A DNA stretch of 64,000 nucleotides, from positions 6,162,215 through 6,226,214 of the forward strand of contig JAJHZJ010000008.1 in NCBI GenBank assembly GCA_023548195.1, written 5' to 3'. Under the pieces are notes generated by a model. It did no database searches. It worked only from the letters and a program-made list of their open reading frames with translations, and was not told the origin of the DNA. This DNA is from Bettongia penicillata ogilbyi (Eukaryota; Chordata; Mammalia; Diprotodontia; Potoroidae). Positions within the stretch are counted from its first letter, which is position 1. Every line of letters begins with the position of its first letter. A program made the position numbers and the translations under genes. Below, piece after piece: positions 11,347-23,639 of this stretch.

Positions 11347-12711
11347 CTGCAGTAGACATTTTTAAATGATTAGGTCTTTAGTTTTGTAATTGATTGTATC
11401 CATATGAATGATTATCCAAACCCTTTAAATAATTTGTCTAATGTTAACACACTGGCAATCCCAGGTAGGTAAACATTTCCCTCCTAAAAATGTATGAGGA
11501 ATATAAATAATTTTAGATATAATTTCAACTACACCACTACCACACACACACATGTGCAAAATGCCAAATGATGTCTCATTTTTTTTTAGTCAGTCAACTA
11601 ATACCTATGAGTCAAGCTCTTTTCTAAAATTCTAGGAATACAAATAAAAAGGCAAAAGACAGCCCTTGCTCTCAAGGAGCTCAGTGAGATTAATACACAC
11701 ATATAAAAGTGTATATACACATACATGTGTTTATACACATATGTGCATAAATATACATACAAGTACATATTTCATTTTTATTTTGTGTGTATACACACAC
11801 ACACATGAATATGATGGTCTAATTAGCTAATAGTGCCTAATAAGTAAACATCAGGTTCAGAATAAAAATTTCAATACACATAAATGCACTAATCTGCTAA
11901 TATTATCTGGTTAATAATGATAATGATAACTCGCATATATATATATTTAAGGTTTGCAAAGCATTTTATGTAACAAGTTGTTTTATTTCAACAACTTACT
12001 AAGAAGTATACATTTTATGTATGCAAGATGGTGCTACAAATTGTGTTCTTTATGCTTTCCTTCTCTTTCGAACCTGAATGTTTCACAAAAACCTCTTTTT
12101 GGCTTTCAGTTTCACTTTTTCAGTACTCAACTGAACCAATACTTATTATCTACTGCTAATAATAACAACTCATCTTTAGTTGTGCGTTAAGGTTTACAAA
12201 GTACTTTTCTCACAATCACTCTGCAAAGCAAGTAGCACAAGTATTATTTTTCCCATTTTACAGAGAAGTCCCCAGGTATTAAATGACTTGCTCAAAGTCA
12301 ACTCTCTTGACTCTGAATCAGCACTCTTTCCTCTACCATTTGCAAGACACTAAGCTAGGTTCTTCAGGAGCTTCCAGAGTGAGTCAGGGAGTTAGACCAG
12401 CCCTCAGGGTCATCGAGTCCAACCTATATCTGAATGGTATTGGCATTTATGACATACTCAACAAGAGAGGTCTGCCTTTGCTGCAGACCTCCAACAAGGA
12501 AGGACACATTACCCAGGGCAGCCCCCTTTTCTTTGACTAGCACCAGCAGTTAGGCATTGTCCCCTCAGGTCAAGCTCACATTTGGTTTTTCAAACCTTCC
12601 TATCCTCACCGGCTCTTCTCTCAGAGCCATTCAGATCCCTCTTCCACATTTCATTATTGTGATAAAAGACAGAATACAGCATGTACCATGGTGGAGGGAA
12701 AAAGGGGAAAT

Positions 12712-12948
12712 AAGTATTTATTAAGCATTTATTACATGCCAGACACCATGCTAAGTGCTTTACAATATCCTCTTACTTGATCCTCACAATATCTGGGATA
12801 TTCCCAGATATTCCCATTTAATATTCCCATTTTTTGAAGAAGTGGCATGTAAGTGACTTGCGGAGAATCACACAACTAATAACTATTTGAGGTTGGATGT
12901 GAGTTGACTCTAAACTCAATGCTGTATCCACTGCACCACCTAGCTGTC
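12712..12948 (+). repeat. CORE-SINE (MON1/MIR-like)
   Basis: It carries tattaagcatttattacatg, ccatgctaagtgctttacaa and ccactgcaccacctagctgt in the expected order. Internally the short motif atattccca is repeated several times (12798-12832), a local expansion. Confidence 0.72.
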
Positions 12949-13745
12949 ATACAAAACTGCTATGGGTGCAGTGGGGATTCAAAAGTGGGAAAGACTCCAT
13001 CAGATTGCAAAGAGATTGGGTTTGGAGAATATTTCACATAAAGGGTGACTTTTAAATTAGACCTTAAGGGAATAAGTTGGATTTGGAGGAAGAAGAAATA
13101 TATAGAAGGCAGTGAAAGTTGTACAGTAGCTAATATTACTGTCTCAAAGAAACACGGGCTATTGCTAGGAAGAGGAGGATGGAGAGATTGGCTAGAGCTA
13201 GAGTTCTTCCGAAGAGACCAATGACACCATGGGGTGAACTGGATATAAGAGAGGCAGAGTAGTGCAAAACTGTCAGCCTCACTCTCTCTTCCAAAGTTGT
13301 AGTAGTCCAGTGGCAAGACAAAAGTCAGGACTGGTAATAGCCCAGGATGCAGTGGAAGACCTTGGTGTCTTTGATGTCTAAGCACTCCACAGTACCATAG
13401 TATGGAGGGCTTGGAATGGCTAGTTGAGGAATCTGGAATAGCTCTGTAGGCAACGAGTCTACAGTGAATCATTGAAAGTTCTTGACCAGAAGGGTGATGA
13501 GCTGATTTTTTTGAAGAACTTATTCTACAGTATTGTATAGGAATGGTTTCACCAGCCTGCCACTCCTGCTGTTTTAGTTGCCCGATTCTCTAATCTAGAT
13601 CAGAGGCCATGCCTAGGTATGTGAATCCTAGAACCACTCGGCTCTGTACTCCAGTGGAACATGATTTTCACATTTATCTCAAATACTTTCTACCCTGTAA
13701 CTACATGCTCCTCTCCCTTCCACCTTCTTCTCTGGGAATTATTCT

Positions 13746-13866
<121 letters not shown>

Positions 13867-14885
13867 CACTGCTACCATTTCATTTGGAAGAAGGGGAAGC
13901 TAATGGATGGCTCTATAACTGCCCTTATCACAGTTGTGATTTCCCAAACCATAAAGCTTTACCTGACCACCACTGTCTTATTCTTTCACTCATTAGAGTA
14001 TAAGCTCTTAGAGTGCAAAGACAGTCTTAATTTTAATATTTGCATCTCCACTGCACAGGACAGTGTCTGGCACATACTAAGAACTTAAAACACATTTTCC
14101 CCACCAGAATAGTTCATCAATCCATCAATAAACATTTACTAAGCAGCTACTATATTGAGAAACTATAGGCAGTAAGTCCAGAAAAAGATTTTTTAAAAAT
14201 CTCTTAGGCAATAGAATGAATCCTTCAGCTGGGGTGATGGGAATAGGAATAGGAAGGAGGAGATGGATGGAAAAAAAGGAGAGAGGGAGGATAATAACCT
14301 AGACAATGCCATGCAAGTGAGACCAATGGTGAGGAGAGTTTTGAGAAGGAAGGCAATAGGATTGAATAAAGCAGAGCAGAGAGGTTGAGGACAAAAACTG
14401 AATGACTGACAATGCTGGAGGATAGGTGGGCAATTCTGACCTTGGGAAGAAAAGTTTCATTTATGGACAGAGGACGAGAAAGCAGCCTGATTAGACCTGA
14501 TCTTCAACAAGTCTGGGAGTGAATGAAAGAAAAGAACTATTTTGGAAGCCTGAAGAAACAGCAGAGCCAAAGGAAGATTTTTTTTTTTTTACAAGATTAA
14601 TCAGGTGTTCACTTTAAGTTGCTTTAATTGGCCCTATGAGAAATCCTTCACAAATAACAACCTATCCTTCTTTATCTATTTGGAAGTTGTCCTAACTTAC
14701 AAAGACATCACTTAGTGAATATTTTTTCATTCATTAAAATTCCTCAGATAAAGTGAAGGAAAAAATCCTTTACAGCTCATTTGTCTTTTTGGTACAGAAG
14801 ATATTAAAACACACACAGAATCTCCTCTTTGCTATTATTCCTATTAGAAACATTTCCCATTTAGAAGATGAAATTTACAATGGGT

Positions 14886-15027
14886 CCTCCCTCCCTCCCT
14901 CCCCCTCCCTCCCTCCCTCCCTCCCCTCCCTCCCTCCCTCCCTCCCTTCCTTCCTTCCTTCCTTCCTTCCTTCCTTCCTTCCTTCCTTCCTTCCTTCCTT
15001 CCTTCCTTCCTTCCTTCCTTCCTTCCT
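14886..15027. repeat. (CCCT)n then (CCTT)n microsatellite
   Basis: About 60 bp of CCCT repeats switch at about 14947 to about 80 bp of pure CCTT repeats. The two related tetranucleotides suggest one grew from the other. Confidence 0.97.
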
Positions 15028-15029
15028 CT

Positions 15030-15195
15030 GGGAGGCCACACATGGTTCTCCATGTCCTCAAGTGTGGCCATTTTGACTAAATCCAAACTTCACAGAACAA
15101 TTTCCCTTAATAAAGGGATTTGTTCTGTTAAGTTTGGATTCAAAGGGCTGCTCTTGAGGAACTAGAGGGCCACGTGTAGCCTCGTGGCTGCAGGT
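15030..15195. mobile_element. Palindromic DNA-transposon-like (hAT/MITE-type) element
   Basis: Arms at about 15075-15109 (gactaaatccaaacttcaca ...) and 15110-15146 (... gttctgttaagtttggattc) are near-perfect reverse complements meeting at ttaataaa. The flanks ggaggccacacatggttctc and gagggccacgtgtagcctcg are related in inverted sense. The tail ggctgcaggttccccatccc is typical of a non-autonomous DNA transposon in marsupials. No transposase is seen. Confidence 0.65.
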
Positions 15196-15244
15196 TCCCC
15201 ATCCCTGCCCTAGAATAACAAGACATAATCAGCCTCTGGCAGTT

Positions 15245-15477
15245 GCAGGTAGGTGGTATAGTGGATAGAGCACCAGCCCTGGAGTCAGGGGAGCTGACTT
15301 CATATTCACTCTGAGGCACTTATTGGGCAGTGTGACTCTGGGTAAGTCACTTAACTCTGTTTGTCTCAGTTTCCTCATCTGTAAAATGAGCTTGAGACAA
15401 ACCGCTTCTGTATCTTTGCCAAGAAAACTCCAAATGGAATCACAGAGCATAGGACATGACTGAAATAACTCAACAGC
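15245..15477 (-). repeat. Marsupial-type SINE, minus orientation
   Basis: It begins gcaggtaggtggtatagtgg, contains cctcatctgtaaaatgagc and ttgccaagaaaactccaaat, and ends ctgaaataactcaacagca. This is the reverse complement of the element at 793-1043. Confidence 0.8.
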
Positions 15478-15957
15478 AGGTATTATGTTTGCATCTTTGC
15501 AGTAGGCCTGCAGTTAACATTGGCCATTGGTTTTGATCTGTAGGTGTTTGCAAGCATTTCAGCAGCAACTTGCTTTTTCACACAGTAGGCACTCTATGCA
15601 TACCTTTCCAAAGTCCTTTTAAAAATACAGATCTTATACCTTGTCCTAGAATTTAATTACAGGAGACTGAGCTAGGTTGTGTTGGACAGAGATGTTTGAG
15701 ACCATGACCCTCTAAATTCCTTTCTTACTTTTCTATTTACTAGACTCTAATTTGTTTGATGTATTTCATATCCGTATGTTTTTTTATTACCCTCAAATAT
15801 AAATAGAATCAATTGTCAAATAAAATCTTAATTAAACATTTCCTGGAATGGACTTCAGAAAAAGGTTTGCTGAATGCAAATCCTACTACGGCAATAGTTC
15901 CTTTATGTGGCATTAAAAATCCATCATAATTATGTGGTGAATATTTGTACTACTTAC

Positions 15958-16004
15958 TTAGATGTCTGGGCCTTAAAATCATAAACCGCTCTGGCTGGCA
16001 GTCT
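15958..16004 (-). CDS. SORBS2: SORBS2 exon: first part of SH3-1
   Basis: This 47-nt exon enters in phase 0 and leaves in phase 2. It encodes RLPARAVYDFKAQTS plus AA of a Lys codon. AVYDF is the ALYDY-type motif at the first strand of an SH3 domain. The acceptor is ccatttcag|AGA and the donor is CTAA|gtaagt. It joins to GELSFKK... in the 11.3-kb exon, with Lys completed by the G. The 4.6-kb intron in between contains the long TC and CCTT microsatellites and the palindromic element. Confidence 0.94.
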
Positions 16005-16264
16005 CTGAAATGGAAGGCAAACAATTAGCACTGACCTGGAAAAAAATGGATTTTCATTTTTTCAGCTAGAAAATCAATTTCACATCAGTGAAAATAGATG
16101 AGATTCTTCAATTCTTCAAAAGGTCTGTAGTTTCACCACCATGGACCCTCCCTCCCTGGATGCAGATTCCAACACTTTGATAGCTTACGTGAGTTGCTGA
16201 AATCAAGTGGATTCACTATCTTGTGGCTGCCTCCTGGTTTCTGAATTGAGGATCACATGTCTTC

Positions 16265-16470
16265 ATGGACATATGTCATGGAAGGTACGGAAGAGACCTT
16301 AGAGGCCATCTGGTCTAACACTCATTTTACAGATAAGGAGATTGAGGCATGGAGCAGTTCAATGATTTGCAAAAGGTCATACAGGCCACAAGTGACAGAG
16401 ACAGGATTTGAACCCAGGTCTTCTGACTCCAAATCTAGTGCTCTTTCAATTATACTACAACCTAGCTAGG
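16265..16470 (-). repeat. MIR-like element, antisense
   Basis: It carries ttagaggccatctggtctaa, cattttacagataaggagat and gacaggatttgaacccaggt. Confidence 0.72.
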
Positions 16471-17407
16471 CTGCTCTTTGGGAGACAGAAGGATCATCTG
16501 TGACTAGGCCCATAGTTGAAGACTTCTTAACTTAGAGTACCAGGTGAACTTGTTCTTGGCTGGCAAAGTGTTAGAAGAACCCCCAAATCCCACCAAACCA
16601 CAACGAGACATTCAGTGAAAAATGCCAATTTAAATGACCGAAAATACATAGAATTTGCTTTATTTTCTTCTCAGTCAGCTATATTTCAAGAGAGCTGAGA
16701 GAAAAAAAGTGGAGGCCATATGTTTATTTTATGGATCTAAGGTCTAATCTAGCAAAAACCGAGGTGCAGAAAAAAATTCATTTTTCTTCTCCATTGCTCC
16801 CCTATGAAGTTCCCAAAGAAAAGGAACATTCTTTTTTGAACTGGAAATGAAGAAAAGTTTCTTGGGACCATTTCTCCTGTCTGATTTTTCAGACACGTTC
16901 TTATTTAGTGAGTGATTTATTAGATAGCTCACCTTAAATGTAAGTACAACAGCAACAAATATTAATGGTTTATAGAGGGAGAGGGACTGAGTCTGTGAAT
17001 TACTGATATCAACTGCTAAATAAAGAAACTCTTTCAATGCAGATTGGAACCTTCTTTTCAATTTATGTAACCTTAATAGAGTGGCCTAGAGCACTAAGTG
17101 ACTTTCTCAAAGTTCCACAATGAGGATGTTTTAAGGCAGGACTTGAACCAAGGTCTTCTTCCTTTGTCTCTCTTAGTCTAAGGTTCTTCATAGCTTTTGT
17201 GCCCTAATTAAAGAAAGATCCTTGGGAAAGTTCAAATTCCCCGAATTACCTGAACAAAATAAGGTCTTTGGTAATAGCCAATTGGTAGGGAGTTTGAATA
17301 TCAATCGGTACCCCTAGACACCATTCTCCTCTACCCGCCCCCCTACATAAATCAGAACCAGTTCTTGAACCCTGACCTGCACCCTAGGTCCAGGTTTCCT
17401 ATTAGCA

Positions 17408-17429
17408 CCCCCCCCCCCCCCCCCCCCCC
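17408..17429. repeat. C22 homopolymer
   Basis: A run of 22 C, then G and CCCC. The exact length is likely to be unreliable in an assembly. Confidence 0.95.
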
Positions 17430-17784
17430 GCCCCAGTACTTGGTTCTGCTCAATCCACTTAAGAACCCTAGAAAAACTTGTCAGGTTTACTGGCTCTGGC
17501 CTACCCTTTGTCAGACACCATGACAGGACCGAACCTATTTCCAATCCCTTTGCCCCTTCTTATATAATATATACTATTAATAAACCTGGGTTGCTTTTCT
17601 TTCTCCCTGCCAATTCTTATCTTGTGGTACCCCACCCATCTCCATGTATTGCACCTTGAAATCCTGAGACATCCTTTAAACTCTACTAAGATACTTAGTT
17701 ACCTTATATAGAGACACATACATCACTTTAAACTTCCGGAGTACTTTCATACCTGCTCCCTCACTGAACCTACTGTTTAACTAC

Positions 17785-17873
17785 CTCTCTTTCTGGAGTT
17801 CCTCTTCTTTCCCTGGGAACACTTCGACCCAAGTCGGTGAAAGCCGATGAATAACTTCTAGGAGACTCTTGGT
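17785..17873 (-). CDS. SORBS2: SORBS2 exon: SPRSYSS...[10 protein letters not shown]
   Basis: This 89-nt exon enters in phase 1 and leaves in phase 0. Joined to the preceding G it reads [16 protein letters not shown] followed by [14 protein letters not shown]. The mammalian SORBS2 counterpart differs at only a few positions (for example Arg for the Gln, Thr-Leu for Ala-Phe, Lys for the last Arg). The acceptor is ttttcagtag|AC, where a second AG (ttttcag) lies 3 nt upstream, and the donor is GAG|gtagtt. It was found by homology and phase, not by a long ORF. It sits just before SH3-1. Confidence 0.92.
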
Positions 17874-18999
17874 CTACTGAAAAGAACAGTGATAAGAACA
17901 TAGTGATTATCAGCTTAATCAAAAAATAATTCAACAAATTCAACCATTTCTCAAGGTGGCTGATTGTTTTCTAAAAGATAAGAAACTTATAACGGGATGT
18001 GCAGCAAAATTGAAAACAAAAGTACAAAACTCAAAGGTAGGTACACACTTGTGACACACAGTTCACAAGAAGGTTGTGCTTGAAGACATAAAAATATCAG
18101 AGACCACAAGAATTAAATGGAAAAATGTTGAATGACAATGGTGGAACTAAAAGTGATTCTTGGGAATAAAGATGGGAAAATAGATGAACTGATATATGGG
18201 AAAATACCAGATCAATGATAGTAGAACTTTGTTTCCTAATACTTATCTATTATTCATGTTTCCTAACCCAAAGATCAGTATTAGACAGCCTACTGGGGAA
18301 TTACAAGAGGAAAGTTTGGAGGTTATACTCAAAACAAAGGCTCTTGGGAACATTTTGCTAAAATACAGTAATTTAATATTTTGGTCATGGGAAGAAAGAG
18401 ATAATAAAAGAAAAAATTGAAAAGGAGAGATTATGATCAAGGCTTTTACTATGTATTTTCCAAAGATGTAACACCTTGTTGTATATGTGACATTCCATTG
18501 TGCCCAGTTGATGTAATTTCTTGTTAAAAAGTCTATTTTTATCTAAAAAACCAAGGCTTTAACTTGACTCAACAACTAGAGTAGCTAATAGGCTGCCAAT
18601 GTTTGCACTATTCCATTTACCTTAGCACCAAGTGGGCATGCTAATTTACCCACAAGAACTCTGAATACTGGCAATTCTTAGCATGACTTTTATGAGTTCT
18701 ACAGTTCTAAGAATTGCCTGTGAAGACAAGGGAAATCATTTAAAATTTAAAAAAACTTTTTAGCACTGAAGAAGAATTAACTAAATGTTCCAGAACCTTG
18801 TTGCTGACTCCCCCTTCCCCCAAGTCTCACAGATATCTGTTAAAAGACTATTTTTCAAAAAAAAAACCACTAGCAAATTCAGCTAGTTTGACTAACAGGA
18901 GACAGTAAAAATGAAGTCACTATCCAGTCTAATTTTGAAAAAACACCCTAGAGGAACATTATTTGGAATCTATGATACAGAGTGATCAGTTGAAGTAAT

Positions 19000-19390
19000 T
19001 TACACACACACACACATATTACACATATGATACATATGTGTTATATATTATATTCCTTTTTAATTGTGCATATCCCTATATATGGTTGGCATGTACACAC
19101 ACATGTATATGCACATATAGGTTATATTGTGATATATACATATATGCACAGGTGTATGTAAATGTATGTGTGCATCTGTATGTGTGTGTGCGTACATGCA
19201 CATTCTCTGATTCTTTCAAAGAATTTTTAACCAGGGGCTTAAATATTTTGATAACTGTGTTCAATGTATATTTTTATATAAATATAAATTTTATATAATA
19301 TATTGTTATACTATATATTTTATATACTATATTATATATTTTACATAGCATATTATATATGATTATATATAATATATTATATTTAAAACA
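19000..19390. repeat. CA/TG and TA-rich tract
   Basis: It contains acacacacac at 19002-19018, then alternating tatgtgtgtgtg segments, and a strongly AT-rich stretch (19265-19390). Confidence 0.85.
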
Positions 19391-19888
19391 TTATTCTGAG
19401 AAGGGTTCTATAAGGTTTTGCCACATTGCTAAAGGAGTCCTTGATACAAAAAAAAGGTGTAACAGTCTCTGAACTAGTACCTACCACAAATCTGTTGATT
19501 CAGTTTAAATATTACTTTAATTGAATTCAATAAAAAATTAAAGGCATGGGCCTGGTTTACAGTCGTGTTAGGAGGAAAATAATTCAAACCAATTCAGATT
19601 TCTTTTATCAGTGTTGAAGCAGTGGTGAACCTACTTAGTCACTGGCTATGAAAGAGTTGTGGTACCATCAACAGGGAGAAACCAAGTGGGCACTTACATT
19701 ATTTCTCTTCTGTCCTTTGGGTCTAGCTCTACATTAATGTGGGCATGGAGGAGAATGAATTTGTCTCTATTTCAATACCCAAACTATATGTCTAAGTAAA
19801 ACAGAACTTAACACATGACTTGGCATCAGACTATACTCAGAGGAGACTTTTGGCAAGTTAATAGTTATCATCACCTCAAATGGATCAT

Positions 19889-20145
19889 GGGGCAACTATG
19901 TGGTAAACTGTGGAAAGCACTGGACCTTCCTGGAATCAGGAAGATAAGTTCAAATCTGGCCTCAGACACTTGCTAGCTGTGTGGCCATGGGCAAGCCATT
20001 GAATTCCTATTTGCCTCAGCTCCTTGTCTGTAAAATGGGGATACACTGGAGAAAGATATGGCTAACCACTCCAGTAGCTTTGCTAAGAAAACCCCATGGA
20101 CAAAAGTCTATAGAGTCATGGAGAATTGGACACAAGTGAACAACC
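19889..20145 (-). repeat. Marsupial-type SINE, minus orientation
   Basis: It carries ctggcctcagacacttgcta, ctgtaaaatggggatacact and ttgctaagaaaaccccatgg, and ends in cacaagtgaacaacca. Confidence 0.8.
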
Positions 20146-20779
20146 AGGGGATCATAAACTTTCTTGGCAGAATGAGCAAAAGTGACAGTTACAGGGGAAA
20201 GGTTCTATCTACTCCTTCTGCCTGATTATTCCCATGGCCTTGGCTTTGGGAATTGAGGCTATATTGGAGCAATAAATGAGTGTCAAGGTCATAACACAAT
20301 GGTGCAGAAGCCACGAGGGTTGGGAGAGGTGGTAAATACTCCCTGACCTGAATTTAAGGACACTCTTGATGTCTGTATTTTCTCTGAATCTATGGAAACT
20401 TTACTAGAGCATTTTGAATGAATGAATCTCCTTTCTCTTAACACATGCTCTACTCTGGCATCATACTTACTTGTATACCTGCCATATCTTCTTCCTTTCC
20501 TACCCTATTTAATTGTAGGCTCTCTGAATGCAAGGGGTATGATATTATATATCTTCCTATCTCTAGTGCCTAATATGATACCTCGTACTGAAATGGACTA
20601 CATAGCATCTCTCGTATGGAAAATTGAATTATCACCAAATTTTTGTAATACACACACATACACATGTATACATATATATGTGTATATGCATGGGCCTGGC
20701 TTACATGCCATGCATGTATGTATATACACATACTATATGCATGTACACATATATGCACATACATTTGTATGTATTATTA

Positions 20780-20991
20780 CTGTTGTTCATTTGTGCCCAA
20801 ATCTTCAAGACCTCATTTGGGGTTTCTTAGCAAAGATACTGGAATGCTTTACCATTTCCTTCTCCACCTCATTTTACAGATGAGGAAACTGAGGCAAACA
20901 GGATTAAATGACTTGTCCAGGGTTGATTTAAAATCAGGTTTTTCCAACTCCAGGCCAAGCACTCTATCCACTAAGCCACCAGCTAACTGCC
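20780..20991 (+). repeat. Marsupial-type SINE, plus orientation
   Basis: It carries tgttgttcatttgtgcccaa, agcaaagatactggaatgct and gatgaggaaactgaggcaaa, and ends ccaccagctaactgcc. Confidence 0.8.
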
Positions 20992-21365
20992 AATACGTAT
21001 AGTCACACTCACACACATACACGTGCGCACACAACATTTACTTGGGACCACAAGATTTATCTATGCTATGTATAATGCATTTACATCTGCCTTCATAAAT
21101 GATTCAAAACTTTCAATGAAATAATACGAGTGTTCTCATTTTATGATGACTAATTCTGTTTGTAATTTGGAATGATGCAAATAAAATTAATTCTTGATTA
21201 TCTGCACATGAACCATGCATTGATGATATAGATTATCATACATACATAGCATATTTTTCCTCCCTGGCTAACCACCCTAAAACCTACACATTAAATACAA
21301 AGCCTACATTTCTATAGCAATTTTTAAACTTTTCAAACATAAAATCCTCTGGTTTTTAAAACTTT

Positions 21366-22045
21366 TCAGAGGCTGGCCTCTTCCCACCTTTCAGATCTTA
21401 TGCCTTACTCTCCTCTGAGACCCAGTGATGCTGGCCTCTCCCTACCTTTCAGATCTTCTTATGCCTTACTCTCCTCTGAGATCCTGTGATGCTGGCCTCT
21501 TCCTACCTTTCAGATCTTCTTATGCCTTACTCTCCTCTGAGATCCCGTGATGCTGGCCTCTTCCTACCTTTCAGATCTTCTTATGCCTTACTCTCCTCTG
21601 AGATCCCGTGATGCTGGCCTCTTCCTACCTTTCAGATCTTCTTATGCCTTACTCTCCTCTGAGATCCCGTGATGCTGGCCTCTCCCTACCTTTCAGATCT
21701 TCTTATGCCTTACTCTCCTCTGAGATCCCGTGATGCTGGCCTCTTCCTACCTTTCAGATCTTCTTATGCCTTACTCTCCTCTGAGATCCCGTGATGCTGG
21801 TCTCTCCCTACCTTTCAGATCTTCTTATGCCTTACTCTCCTCTGAGATCCCGTGATGCTGGCCTCTTCCTACCTTTCAGATCTTCTTATGCCTTACTCTC
21901 CTCTGAGATCCTGTGATGCTGGCCTCTTCCTACCTTTCAGATCTTCTTATGCCTTACTCTCCTCTGAGATCCAGTGATGCTGGCCTCTTCCTACCTTTCA
22001 GATCTTCTTATGCCTTACTCTCCTCTGAGATCCCATGATGCTGGC
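21366..22045 (+). repeat. 61-bp tandem array, about 11 copies
   Basis: The unit is gatgctggcctcttcctacc plus tttcagatcttcttatgcct plus tactctcctctgagatcccgt (61 bp). Eleven units and a partial twelfth run in register. The first unit is shorter (agatcttatgcc) and more diverged. Most copies differ from each other by only one or two bases (cttcc/ctccc, cccgt/cctgt/ccagt). It continues directly into LINE-derived sequence at 22046-22370, so the array grew inside an old LINE copy. Confidence 0.95.
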
Positions 22046-22370
22046 CTCTTTCCTGCTCCTCACACATAACAGTCCATTTCCAGACTTCAAGCATTTTCAC
22101 TGCCTGGGGCATTCTCCCACCTCATCTCTGCCTCCTGGCTTCCCTACCTTCCTTCAAGCCTCAGATAAATTTCCCCAGTCTGTAAAAAATCTTTCCCAGT
22201 CCTCCATCATCTTAGCTTTTTTCACCTGATACTACCCATGATTTATTCTATGTATATCTTGTTTGTAACCAGTTGTTTTTTTGCCTTTCTTTGTATCCCA
22301 GTGTTTAGTGCAATGCCTGATACAGAGTACATCCTTTTAAAATCTTAGCTGATTGACTACTCGAAACACT
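22046..22370 (+). repeat. CR1/L2-type LINE 3' end
   Basis: It carries cattttcactgcctggggca, catctctgcctcctggcttc and gtatcccagtgtttagtgca, then gctgattgact. It forms the natural continuation of the tandem unit. Confidence 0.65.
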
Positions 22371-23639
22371 ATCACATTCATTTTTCCCCCATTTTGGTGA
22401 ATGACTTCTCTACTACTTTAAGAATCAGTGACTTCATTGTTTTGGGTATTTCTTTCATCCTTCAGACAAATTGGAACACCTCAACAACTCGGTAAATGGT
22501 AGTTTAGGGTTGCTGTGACTGAACAGCTCATCACTGGTACATGACGCATAGCCTCTGAGAACCCAGGGTCAACTCTGCCCTATGATGAGGCACCAGAGGG
22601 AAACTTTTTGTGGAAGCTGGTTTGTGAACCAGGAATGGGAGCTAATTTTAGATTAAATAATGAGGAAAACAAATCTGCTGGGAAAATTCCCAAGTATTCC
22701 TTCCAATGTCTTCTAGACCCCCTAAATAACTTACAAATCGTTTTCTTGGTTGGATTATCTCCATCAACTACTCCGTCTTCACCCTGATGACTGAGATAAC
22801 ATATCCTTTCTCTTTTCCACACTACTTGGACTATGCATTGCTTTTAATTCCTTCTTTTCCTGTTCAAGACTACACTCATTCCTTTAAGTCTGACTTCACA
22901 TGCATAAAAAAAAATTCAGAGTAGACACATTGTGTAATGGGCCCTACATACCACTGAGGATGACCTCCAGACTCTGCACCTGTCTAAAATAAGGCTTTCT
23001 AAACTTGTAAAGTCCTAACTTAAGGCTTGTCCTTAATTCATGTTCAGGCTGAAGGTACTTCAACTTTACCTTGATTTCATCTCTCTTTTTTTTTTCTTGA
23101 CTTGAGGGTCTGAATTTTAGATTTGTACACTTGCTTATCCCAATAAAAAATCCATTTTATATAGAACTGATTTCAAAAATAGAAGTGAAATACACAGAAT
23201 GACATCAAAACAGCTTGAGTTTTTCATTTCCATTGATCTTAAAAAAATACTCCAGACAGTACTTCTACTATACTTGATCTGTGTGTAGTGTCACTTTAAA
23301 GGAATAATGCATCTCTGAAAACAGTGAAAGCTCTTTTTAATGAGTTTCAAACAGAGTTGTATTTTAATTTGTAAAGGAATATGTAAAGAAGAAACCAAGG
23401 GACAGAAATGAAAACTTTGGACTGACCTAAAGATGGGTCCACAATACTGTCATACAGGATTTTTCCTTTGTGACAAAGAAACTCTTATCACCAGCCTGAC
23501 CCTCTCTAATTGCTATATAATAATGGCACTGGATATTCCCAGATCACTTACTGAAAGTTTTATAAAAGATATATAATTTCCAATATAAAGGGAAACTAGA
23601 TTCAAAAAGAGTATTTTCCTCCTTAATATTTTGGCATAC

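Larger units (their letters stand above)
16005..17784 (-). other. 1.8-kb intron before SH3-1
   Basis: It contains MIR-like copies (16265-16470, 17040-17190) and a 22-C homopolymer at 17408-17429. Nothing coding is seen. Confidence 0.65.

Noticed and set aside
14753..15086. Frames rich in Pro-Ser-Leu or Arg-Lys-Glu-Gly
   Set aside because: Produced by the CCCT/CCTT microsatellite.
21366..22045. Possible CRISPR-like or regulatory array
   Set aside because: The repeats are directly adjacent with no unique spacers, and the genome is vertebrate. It is a minisatellite.
22580..22822. 80-codon minus frame (MWKRERICYL...)
   Set aside because: No homology, no fitting splice sites, and not in phase with SORBS2 neighbours.
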